In this document: in pieces, positions 57,480 to 64,000 of the stretch
Numbering within the stretch: the stretch's first letter is position 1
Layout of the letters: each line of letters opens with the position of its first letter
Assembly: GCF_000515415.1 (NCBI RefSeq)
Contig: NZ_KI911783.1
Location: 7,117,831 to 7,181,830 of the forward strand
Direction: 5' to 3'
DNA: 64,000 bases
DNA from: Bradyrhizobium sp. WSM1417
GTDB lineage: Bacteria; Pseudomonadota; Alphaproteobacteria; Rhizobiales; Xanthobacteraceae
The notes under the pieces: generated by a model
Told to the model about the DNA's origin: nothing
Seen by the model: the letters and a program-made list of their open reading frames with translations, nothing else
Databases searched by the model: none
Program-made: the position numbers and the translations under genes

Positions 57480-58694
57480 ATGAGAGGGCTTTTGGCCTGC
57501 GCCATGTTCGCGGCCATGACTTCGGTTGCCATGACCACCGTTGCGAACGCGCAAGTCTCCGACGACGCCGTGCGGATCGGCGTGCTGACGGATCTGTCGA
57601 GCTGGGGCCGCGACAACAGCGGGCCGGGCTCCGTCGAGGCCGCGAAAATGGCGGTGGAGGAATTCGGGCCCACCGTGCTCGGCAAGCCGATCGAGATCAT
57701 CAGCGCCGACCACCAGATGAAGACCGACGTCGGCGTGCAGATCGTGCGCGGCTGGTTCGACAACGGCAAGGTCGATGCCGTCGTCGACATCCCCAACTCC
57801 GGCATCGCGATCGCCGTCCACAATATGGTGCGCGAGCGCAACAAGATCGCGCTGCTCTCCGGCCCCGGCGCGAGTTCGCTGACCGACGAGCTTTGCAGCC
57901 CGAACACCGTGCACTTCACCTACGATACCTACGCGCTGTCGAAGGTGACGGCATCCGCCGTGATCAAGGAAGGCGGCAAATCCTGGTACTTCATCACCGC
58001 CGATTACGCCTTCGGCCAGCAGCTCGAGAAGGACGCCACGCGCTTCATCAACGACATGGGCGGCAAGGTCTTGGGTGGCGTGAAGCACCCCACTAACACG
58101 GCCGATTTCTCCTCCTTTGCGCTCCAGGCGCAAAGCTCGAAATCGGACGTCGTCGCCTTCGCCAATGCCGGCCAGGACACCGACAATGCGATCAAACAGT
58201 CGGGCGAATTCGGCCTGGTCCAAGGCGGCCAGAAGCTGGTCGGCCTCCTGATGTTCGACACCGACGTGCACGCGATCGGCCTCAAATCCGCGCAGGGCAC
58301 CTACATGACCACGGCGTCCTATTGGAACATGGACGAGGCAACCCGCGCCTGGTCGCGGAAATTCTACGAGCGCACCAAGGTGATGCCGACCATGATCCAG
58401 ACCGGGGTCTACGGCTCGGTGCTGCATTATCTCAAGGCCATCAAGGCCGCCGGCACCGATGATCCCGCCAAGGCGATGGCCAAGATGCGCGAGCTGCCAA
58501 TCGAGGATACATTCGTTCATGGCGGCAAGTTGCGCGAGGACGGCCGGGTCATTCGCGACATGTATCTCGCCAAGGTGAAAACGCCCGAGCAGTCCAAAGA
58601 ACCCTGGGATTATTTGGAGATCATCAAGACGGTGAAGGGCGAGGACGCCTTCCGCCCGGTCTCCGAATCCAAATGTCCGCTGCTCAAGAAGTGA
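57480..58694 (+). CDS. ABC transporter substrate-binding protein (branched-chain amino acid type)
   Basis: The 404-residue periplasmic protein of the Leu/Ile/Val-binding family has a Sec signal peptide over about residues 1-26 (ending ...TVANA|QVSDD). The mature start is VRIGVLTDLSSWGRDNSGPGS, and YFITADYAFGQQLEKDA is a typical lobe motif. No cognate permease or ATPase is in the window, so it is an orphan here. ATG at 57480 was chosen for the signal peptide and the upstream GAGAGGGA. The flavoprotein gene starts 7 bases later, so binding protein and enzyme are probably coexpressed and share a ligand. Confidence 0.9.
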   Translation: MRGLLACAMFAAMTSVAMTTVANAQVSDDAVRIGVLTDLSSWGRDNSGPGSVEAAKMAVEEFGPTVLGKPIEIISADHQMKTDVGVQIVRGWFDNGKVDAVVDIPNSGIAIAVHNMVRERNKIALLSGPGASSLTDELCSPNTVHFTYDTYALSKVTASAVIKEGGKSWYFITADYAFGQQLEKDATRFINDMGGKVLGGVKHPTNTADFSSFALQAQSSKSDVVAFANAGQDTDNAIKQSGEFGLVQGGQKLVGLLMFDTDVHAIGLKSAQGTYMTTASYWNMDEATRAWSRKFYERTKVMPTMIQTGVYGSVLHYLKAIKAAGTDDPAKAMAKMRELPIEDTFVHGGKLREDGRVIRDMYLAKVKTPEQSKEPWDYLEIIKTVKGEDAFRPVSESKCPLLKK

Positions 58695-58701
58695 GGCCTG
58701 C

Positions 58702-60435
58702 ATGACCGGCAACGAGCGCAACGCAATTGAGACTTACGAGTGCGATGTGCTCGTGGCTGGATCGGGCTGCTCCGGCATGTCGGCCGCGATCACCGCGCGC
58801 TATCGCGGTCTCGACGTCCTGATCGTCGAAAAGGAGCCACGCTTCGGCGGCACCACCGCGCGCTCCGGCGGCTGGTTGTGGATTCCCGGCACCTCGCTGG
58901 CCAAGGCTTACGGCATCGAGGAGACGCCCGAGCAGGCGCGGACCTACCTGCGGCACGAAGCCGGCAACAACTTTGACGCCGCGCGCGTCGATGCATTCCT
59001 GAGCGCCGGGCCCGAGGCGGTCGATTTTTTCACCAGCAAGACGGCGCTCCGTTTCGACATGCCGCTGGTGTTCCCGGACTACCACGCCGAGGCGCCCGGC
59101 GGCACCCAGGGTGGTCGTTCGATGGTGGCGCGCCCGTTCGACGGCCGCGAGCTCGGCGATCAGATCAAGACCTTCGGTATGCCCCTGCCGGAGTTGACCG
59201 TATTCGGCATGATGCTCGGATCCGGCAAGGACATCGTCCATTTCATGCGCGCGACGAAGTCGCTGACCTCGGCGGTCTATGTCGCAAAGCGCCTGTCGCG
59301 GCATCTGATGGACGTGCTGCGCTATGGCCGCGGCATGACGCTGACCAATGGCAATGCGCTCGCCGGGCGACTGGCAAAATCCGCGCAGGATCTGAAGATT
59401 CCGATGTGGCTGTCCGCGCCGGTGCGCGAGCTGACGGTCGAGAACGGCACTGTCACCGGCGCCATTGTCGCCCGCGAGGGACGCGACGTCCACATTCGTG
59501 CCAGACGAGGCGTCGTGCTCGCCTGCGGCGGTTTCCCGCATGATGTCGAACGGCGCAAGAAGATGTTCCCACACGCGCCGACCGGCAACGAGCATTTTTC
59601 GCCGGGACCGACCGGCAACACCGGCGACGGCCTGCGGCTTGCGGAAGGCGCCGGCGGCCATGTCGAGGACCGGCTGCCGAACGCGGCAGCCTGGGTCCCG
59701 GTCTCGGTCACCAAGCGCAAGGACGGCTCAAACGGTGTGATGCCGCATTTCATCGACCGCGCCAAACCCGGCGTGATCGCGGTGATGCGTGACGGCAAGC
59801 GCTTTGCCAACGAAGGCAATTCCTATCACGACTTCGTCCAGGCCATGGTCAAGGCGGCGAAGCCCGGCGAGGAGATCGCGGCGTACCTCATCTGCGATCA
59901 CCCGACCCTGCGCAAATACGGCCTGGGCTGCGTGCCGCCATTCCCGATGCCGCTGGGTCATCATCTCAAGACCGGCTATCTCATGCGCGGCGAGACGCTG
60001 GAGGCGCTCGCGGCAAAGGCGGGCATCGACCGCATGGCGTTCGTCGAGACCGTCAACCAGTTCAATGCGACCGCACCACAGGGGCATGATGCGGCCTTCG
60101 GCAAGGGGTCAAAGGCCTATAACCGCTATCAGGGCGATGCGCTGCACGGCCCGAACCCTTGCGTCGCGCCGATCGAGAACGGCCCGTTCTACGCCATCAA
60201 GATGGTGGTCGGCGATCTCGGCACCTATGCCGGCATCGTCACCGACGAGAACGCGCGGGCACTCGATGCGGAAGGACGGGTGATTCCCGGACTCTATGCC
60301 GCCGGCAACGACATGGCCAGCATCATGGGCGGCAATTATCCCGGTGCCGGCATCACGCTTGGGCCGGCGCTGACCTTCGGCTACATTGCCGGCCGTCATC
60401 TCGCCGACAGCGCCGCCAAGCGCAACGCGGCGTAA
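58702..60435 (+). CDS. FAD-dependent oxidoreductase (3-ketosteroid dehydrogenase/fumarate reductase type)
   Basis: The 577-residue flavoprotein has an N-terminal FAD-binding motif (VLVAGSGCSGMSAA; the dinucleotide fold ends in IVEKEP) and FGGTTARSGGWLWIPG, as in KstD-like and flavocytochrome c-like enzymes. The C-terminal FAD motif is NYPGAGITLGPALTFGYIAGRHL. It would dehydrogenate or reduce a substrate next to a carbonyl. The real substrate is unknown; the linked binding protein and IclR gene imply a catabolic role. Confidence 0.87.
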   Translation: MTGNERNAIETYECDVLVAGSGCSGMSAAITARYRGLDVLIVEKEPRFGGTTARSGGWLWIPGTSLAKAYGIEETPEQARTYLRHEAGNNFDAARVDAFLSAGPEAVDFFTSKTALRFDMPLVFPDYHAEAPGGTQGGRSMVARPFDGRELGDQIKTFGMPLPELTVFGMMLGSGKDIVHFMRATKSLTSAVYVAKRLSRHLMDVLRYGRGMTLTNGNALAGRLAKSAQDLKIPMWLSAPVRELTVENGTVTGAIVAREGRDVHIRARRGVVLACGGFPHDVERRKKMFPHAPTGNEHFSPGPTGNTGDGLRLAEGAGGHVEDRLPNAAAWVPVSVTKRKDGSNGVMPHFIDRAKPGVIAVMRDGKRFANEGNSYHDFVQAMVKAAKPGEEIAAYLICDHPTLRKYGLGCVPPFPMPLGHHLKTGYLMRGETLEALAAKAGIDRMAFVETVNQFNATAPQGHDAAFGKGSKAYNRYQGDALHGPNPCVAPIENGPFYAIKMVVGDLGTYAGIVTDENARALDAEGRVIPGLYAAGNDMASIMGGNYPGAGITLGPALTFGYIAGRHLADSAAKRNAA

Positions 60436-60452
60436 GCCACGCCAGGAGGCGC

Positions 60453-61247
60453 ATGAAAAGAGAGAGCCGCGGCATCCAGTCGATCGAGGTCGGCGGAGAA
60501 TTGCTCCGCGCGCTTGCCAGATGCGGCGAGCCGATGATGCTGCGCGATCTCGCGCGCGAGGCCGGCATGACGCCGGCCAAGGCGCATCCCTACCTCGCCA
60601 GCTTCTCCCGCATCGGCCTGATCGAGCAGGACGAGACCACCGGCCGCTACGAGATCGGCGCGCTGGCGCTGGAGCTCGGCCTGATCAGCCTGCGCCGCCT
60701 GTCTGGCGTACGCATCGCAGGACCCAAGATCGCGGCGCTCGCAAGTCAGATCGGGCATGCGGTCTCGCTCGCGGTCTGGGGCACGCACGGCCCGACCGTG
60801 GTGCAGCTGGAAGAACCCGGCCAGCCGATTCACATCGTGATGCGCGCCGGCTCGGTCATGGCGCTGCTGGAGACGGCCACGGGCCGCGCCTTTGCGGCCT
60901 TCCTGCCGGAGAAGACGATCAACGCCGCACTCGAAAGCGGCCTCGATCGTCACGGCGTCGGCTATAATCCGAAGCGCGCTGTGAAAGGCGCGAAGCTCAC
61001 TGAGATGCTCACAGAGGTCCGCAAGCACGGCCTCGCCCGCGCGCTCGGCGACCCCCTGCCTGGCGTCAACGCATTCTCTGCGCCGGTGTTCGACCATTCC
61101 GGCCATGTCGCGCTGGTGATCACCGCGATGGGGCCGGAAGGCACTTTCGACGCCCGCTGGGACGGCGCCATCGCCCACGCGCTACGCGACTGCGCCGGCG
61201 GCATTTCGAAACGGCTGGGTCACGGGATGACCGCCGCGGCGGAATAG
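60453..61247 (+). CDS. IclR-family transcriptional regulator
   Basis: The 264-residue protein has an N-terminal winged helix (SIEVGGELLRALARCGEPMMLRDLAREAGM) and a C-terminal IclR effector domain (ATGRAFAAFLPE; GVNAFSAPVFDHSGHVALVIT). AGGAGG at 60444-60449 precedes the ATG. It probably controls the binding-protein/flavoprotein operon it belongs to and perhaps the convergent SDR/decarboxylase genes. Confidence 0.9.
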   Translation: MKRESRGIQSIEVGGELLRALARCGEPMMLRDLAREAGMTPAKAHPYLASFSRIGLIEQDETTGRYEIGALALELGLISLRRLSGVRIAGPKIAALASQIGHAVSLAVWGTHGPTVVQLEEPGQPIHIVMRAGSVMALLETATGRAFAAFLPEKTINAALESGLDRHGVGYNPKRAVKGAKLTEMLTEVRKHGLARALGDPLPGVNAFSAPVFDHSGHVALVITAMGPEGTFDARWDGAIAHALRDCAGGISKRLGHGMTAAAE

Positions 61248-61263
61248 CCGCATACAACCATCG

Positions 61264-61377
61264 CTGTCATGCCCCGCGAAGGCGGGGCATCCAGTACGCC
61301 GCGGCCCATCGAATCACCGCGGGCGTCTCGGCGTACTGGATCGCCCGGTCAAGCCTGGCGATGACAGAGAATGGGTC
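61264..61377. repeat. Palindromic repeat between iclR and SDR (family B-like)
   Basis: CTGTCATGCCCCGCGAAGGC...GCATCCAGTACGCC is answered by GGCGTACTGGATCGCC...GGCGATGACAG. It lies between convergent genes and may terminate both. Confidence 0.6.
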
Positions 61378-61381
61378 CGCC

Positions 61382-62161
61382 CTATTTCTCCTTCACCGGC
61401 ACCGTGTAATTCAGGATCAACCGCCCACCATCCGGATAGATGGTCTGCCCCGTGATGTAGGAGGCATCGTCGCTCGCAAGAAACGCCACGACCGAGGCCA
61501 CCTCGCTCGGCTCGCCGCCACGGCCGGCCGGCGTGCGTGACATCACGGTCTTGCGGGCATCCTCCGAGGTGTAGATGGACGATGCCACCATGTCGGTCAG
61601 GATCGTGCCCGGTCCGACGGCCACCACGCGAATGTTGTGCGGGGCGAGCGCGACGGCGGCCACCGATGTGAGCTGCTTCATGCCGCCCTTGGACATGGCG
61701 TAGGTCGCAAGCGCTGGGATCGCCAGCAGCGCGTTCACCGACGACATGTTGATGATGACCCCGCCGCCGCCTTGCGCGATCATCTGCTTCGCCGCCGCCT
61801 GCACGCCGAAGAACGCACCCTTCAGATTGATGCCGATGATCTCGTCGAATTCTTCTTCAGAAATCTCCAGGAGGTCCCGGTTGCGAGCGACGCCGGCGTT
61901 GTTGACCATGATGTCGAGCCGGCCGAACTCCTTCACGGCGGTTGCGACCAGCTGGTCGACATCGGCGCGCTTCGCGACATTGCCGATGACAGTGCGCAAG
62001 GCATCCGGTCGGGCGAGTTCGACGGCCGTCGCGGCCAGGCCCTCGGCATCGACGTCCGAGATGACGACTTTGACGCCGTCGTCCAGGAATCGTTTCGCGC
62101 AAGCCTTGCCGATGCCGCGCGCCGCGCCGGTGATGGCGGCGACCTTGCCGGTTAGTTTCAT
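61382..62161 (-). CDS. Short-chain dehydrogenase/reductase
   Basis: The 259-residue classical SDR has the cofactor motif TGAARGIG (residues 11-18), NNAG, catalytic Ser in INMSSVNAL and Tyr/Lys in YAMSK, plus the C-terminal GQTIYPDGG. ISDVD after the second strand (Asp) suggests NAD(H). ATG at 62161 was chosen for the family N terminus MKLTGKVAAITG; the frame is open upstream to 62488, but that part overlaps the decarboxylase gene. It probably acts in the same pathway as the two decarboxylase subunits. Confidence 0.9.
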   Translation of the reverse strand: MKLTGKVAAITGAARGIGKACAKRFLDDGVKVVISDVDAEGLAATAVELARPDALRTVIGNVAKRADVDQLVATAVKEFGRLDIMVNNAGVARNRDLLEISEEEFDEIIGINLKGAFFGVQAAAKQMIAQGGGGVIINMSSVNALLAIPALATYAMSKGGMKQLTSVAAVALAPHNIRVVAVGPGTILTDMVASSIYTSEDARKTVMSRTPAGRGGEPSEVASVVAFLASDDASYITGQTIYPDGGRLILNYTVPVKEK

Positions 62162-62219
62162 GGTCTCACTCCAGAGTAGCTGCTTCGACAGCAGACTGTC
62201 GCCGGGTGAGAAACCCGGC

Positions 62220-62810
62220 TCAGGCCGCCGCGAAGCCCAGATGAGCACGGAACCGGTTCTTGATAAAGACAGCATCGCGCGAGGGTAGCGAGCGCGGCGG
62301 ATTTTCGGCCAGAACCTTGATGACAAAAAGCCGCGGGCCTTCGGCCGGCTCAGCCATTTGGGTTGCGAGGCGCTGCACCTCCTGGATCGTCCGCACGGTT
62401 CCGGCAGCGGCAAAACCGCAGGCCACAGCAATCGCGGTGAGATCGACGCCGCGCCCGGTGTGGCTGGCCTGCATGCCGGTCTCGCCAAAATGCTGATTGT
62501 CGATCACGACGATGTCGAGATTGCGCGGGCGCGCGACGCCGATGGTGGCGATGCCGCCGAGGCCCATCAACTGCTCGCCATCCCCGGTCAAAGCGAGGAC
62601 GCGCTTTCCCGGCTGGGCCTGCGCGAGGCCAAGCCCGATCAGCGCGGCGCCGCCCATGGCGCCCCAGAGATAGAAATTGCCGTCGTGGTCGCCGACCGAA
62701 TGAAGGTCGTAGGTCGGCGAGCCGAGGCCGGAGACGACCAGAGTGCCGTTGCGATTCTTCAGGAGCGCGGCGACGGCGGCGCGGCGGTCGAGTTGGGCTT
62801 GCATGGACAT
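62220..62810 (-). CDS. TPP-dependent 2-oxoacid decarboxylase, beta (PP) subunit
   Basis: The 196-residue protein is the diphosphate-binding half of a split ThDP enzyme, like sulfopyruvate decarboxylase ComE or the C-terminal half of phosphonopyruvate decarboxylase. The ThDP/Mg motif runs from GDGEQ to VVIDNQ. WGAMGGAALIGLGLAQA is typical. ATG at 62810 shares a base with the alpha stop (TGATG). The substrate is a 2-oxoacid; which one is not readable. Confidence 0.85.
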   Translation of the reverse strand: MSMQAQLDRRAAVAALLKNRNGTLVVSGLGSPTYDLHSVGDHDGNFYLWGAMGGAALIGLGLAQAQPGKRVLALTGDGEQLMGLGGIATIGVARPRNLDIVVIDNQHFGETGMQASHTGRGVDLTAIAVACGFAAAGTVRTIQEVQRLATQMAEPAEGPRLFVIKVLAENPPRSLPSRDAVFIKNRFRAHLGFAAA

Positions 62811-63349
62811 CACCACTTCTTCTTGCCGATCAGACGCTGCCCGATCAGCACCGCGATCTGTTGATCGGATTCGTAGGCGAGCGCTGCGGCCGATTCCACG
62901 GTCTCAGCCAGATCCTCCGCCGTCTCCGCCCGCATCACCTTCAGGCCGATCGCCTCCAGCGAAGGCTGCGTCGCCCGGCTCATCGGCACCTGCCAGGGAT
63001 TGAACTCGGCCCATTCGCCGCGCATCGTCACCAGCATCAGCAGTGGAAATCGTCCGATTGCCGACAGCGACAGCATGTTGATGCAATTGCCGACCCCGCT
63101 CGACTGCATCAAGAGCACGCTGCGCTGACCGCCGAGCCAGGCGCCGGCGGCGATGGCAATGCCCTCCTCTTCCGTCGTCAGCACGTTGGTGGTGACGTCG
63201 CGATCTGCCGAGAACAGGCGGATCAGCTGGCTGTGGCCGGCGTCGGGGACGTAGGACATCTGCCGCACGTCGGCGGCTTTCAGGATGCGGTAGAGCTCTG
63301 ACGGCCAATCATCTGCGCGCGTGTCGGGACTGGATTGAAGGCTGTGCAC
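62810..63349 (-). CDS. TPP-dependent 2-oxoacid decarboxylase, alpha (PYR) subunit
   Basis: The 179-residue pyrimidine-binding half resembles ComD. TTEEEGIAIAAGAWLGG contains the conserved catalytic Glu that activates ThDP, and QSSGVGNCINMLSLSA follows as in phosphonopyruvate/sulfopyruvate decarboxylases. The start is GTG at 63349 with GGAGA upstream; no in-frame ATG fits. Cotranscribed with beta. Confidence 0.85.
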   Translation of the reverse strand: MHSLQSSPDTRADDWPSELYRILKAADVRQMSYVPDAGHSQLIRLFSADRDVTTNVLTTEEEGIAIAAGAWLGGQRSVLLMQSSGVGNCINMLSLSAIGRFPLLMLVTMRGEWAEFNPWQVPMSRATQPSLEAIGLKVMRAETAEDLAETVESAAALAYESDQQIAVLIGQRLIGKKKW

Positions 63350-63490
63350 CGCATGTCTCCGTGAATTCGAGCGGTACTCTAGCGATATTCAGGCGCGAAA
63401 GCTCTGACCGTCTGGCGCGATCAGGTATCGAGGGATTGTATAGCTGCCTCTTCCGCTGCCGGTGGGACAGCGCACGATGCGCATGGCTGC

Positions 63491-63645
63491 GCCCTCTCCC
63501 CTTGCGGGAGAGGGCATCACCGCTGACAGATACAAACTCATTTGGGTGAAGGGTATCTCTCCGCGCACTCATCCGCATCTATATGCGCGGAGAGATACCC
63601 CTCATCCGGCGCTTCGCGCCACCTTCTCCCGCAAGGGGAGAAGGA
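63491..63645. repeat. Triple-hairpin repeat (family C), with a perfect 17-bp inverted repeat
   Basis: Three adjacent hairpins: CCCTCTCCCCTTGCGGGAGAGGG (outer arms only pair), GGGTATCTCTCCGCGCA (63551-63567) pairing exactly with TGCGCGGAGAGATACCC (63584-63600), and CCTTCTCCC..GGGGAGAAGG. It lies between the racemase-family and decarboxylase genes; related to 45813-45955. The rest of the gap (63350-63490, 63646-63673) shows nothing recognisable. Confidence 0.7.
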
Positions 63646-63673
63646 AGAGGAGCCATAGGCGGCTTCTCGACCT

Positions 63674-64000
63674 CTAGCCAAACTGGCGCGGGCGCAGTCC
63701 GGCATGAAACCACGTGATCATGGAATAGATATCGTAGACGGGCAATCCGACCTCGGCCTGCAGCGCCGCTGCATAAGGCGGCATGTTGGTGCATTCCAGC
63801 ACGATCGCGCCGACATCCGGGTTCCTGGCGACCAGCTCCTTGCCGGCCTCGACCACATCACGTTCGGCCTGCGCGATGTCCATGTCGTCCTTTTCGGCCT
63901 TGATCAGGACACGGAAGAATTCCTTGCCGTGCTCGGTGCCGACCAGCGGCGTATCGAGCGGCACGCCGGCACCTGCGAGATGGGCCGGCGTCAAGGACGA
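63674..64000 (-). CDS. Aspartate/glutamate racemase-family protein, 5'-partial
   Basis: The frame is open to the right edge, so only about the last 109 residues are visible. VLECTNMPPYA contains the C-terminal catalytic cysteine of the Asp/Glu racemase superfamily, which also includes maleate isomerase, hydantoin racemase and arylmalonate decarboxylase. The start is outside the window. It is on the same strand and upstream of the decarboxylase subunits, so it probably acts in the same pathway. Confidence 0.8.
   Translation of the reverse strand, partial: SSLTPAHLAGAGVPLDTPLVGTEHGKEFFRVLIKAEKDDMDIAQAERDVVEAGKELVARNPDVGAIVLECTNMPPYAAALQAEVGLPVYDIYSMITWFHAGLRPRQFG

Overview
The window is high-GC alphaproteobacterial chromosome, most likely Bradyrhizobium or a close relative. 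The reasons are the fused transaldolase/glucose-6-phosphate isomerase, a short 6-phosphogluconate dehydrogenase, a complete trehalose/alpha-glucan block, a PE-LIG-POL LigD beside Ku, EcfG-type promoter motifs, and many intergenic palindromic repeats. I see no rRNA, tRNA, insertion sequence, prophage or CRISPR array.

Region 1 (1-7241, + strand) is a tight sugar-phosphate operon: tal-pgi (5' end outside the window), gnd, zwf, pgl, gntK and a Cof-type HAD phosphatase, with several overlapping start/stop junctions. Region 2 (7243-25258) is a trehalose/alpha-glucan block. A GH15 enzyme and malQ lie on the - strand. Divergent from them are a GlgE-like protein, a TreS-maltokinase fusion, glgB, glgX/treX, treZ and treY. 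The GlgE-like protein lacks two residues essential in GlgE (the Arg before the nucleophile and the acid/base Glu), so it may not be a working maltosyltransferase.

Region 3 (25262-29729) holds a PHA-system protein, a 54-residue DUF3309-type membrane protein and the end-joining pair ligD/ku. An EcfG-type promoter precedes the DUF3309 gene. Two overlapping, oppositely oriented EcfG-type motifs lie between ligD and ku, which suggests general-stress control of both repair genes. Region 4 (29872-38115, - strand) is the potassium operon kdpFABCDE. A 26-27 residue membrane ORF precedes kdpF, and a palindromic repeat fills the kdpB-kdpC gap.

Region 5 (38710-43690) carries upp and an acyl-CoA set: CoA ligase, acyl-CoA dehydrogenase, MaoC-type hydratase and CitE-type lyase, resembling itaconyl-CoA/citramalyl-CoA chemistry. 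Region 6 (43884-55545) has a Tat-exported FAH-family protein divergent from a LysR regulator. Next to it is a long - strand operon with a PotDBCA-like ABC importer, a three-subunit molybdenum hydroxylase of the form II CoxL type, and an amidase. It looks like uptake, hydroxylation and hydrolysis of an unknown nitrogenous substrate.

Region 7 (55810-64000) has an MHS-family transporter, an orphan amino-acid-type binding protein, a KstD-like flavoprotein and an IclR regulator. Opposing these are an SDR, a two-subunit TPP-dependent 2-oxoacid decarboxylase and an Asp/Glu-racemase-family protein cut by the window edge. Palindromic repeats mark most of the larger gene boundaries from 25.9 kb onward.
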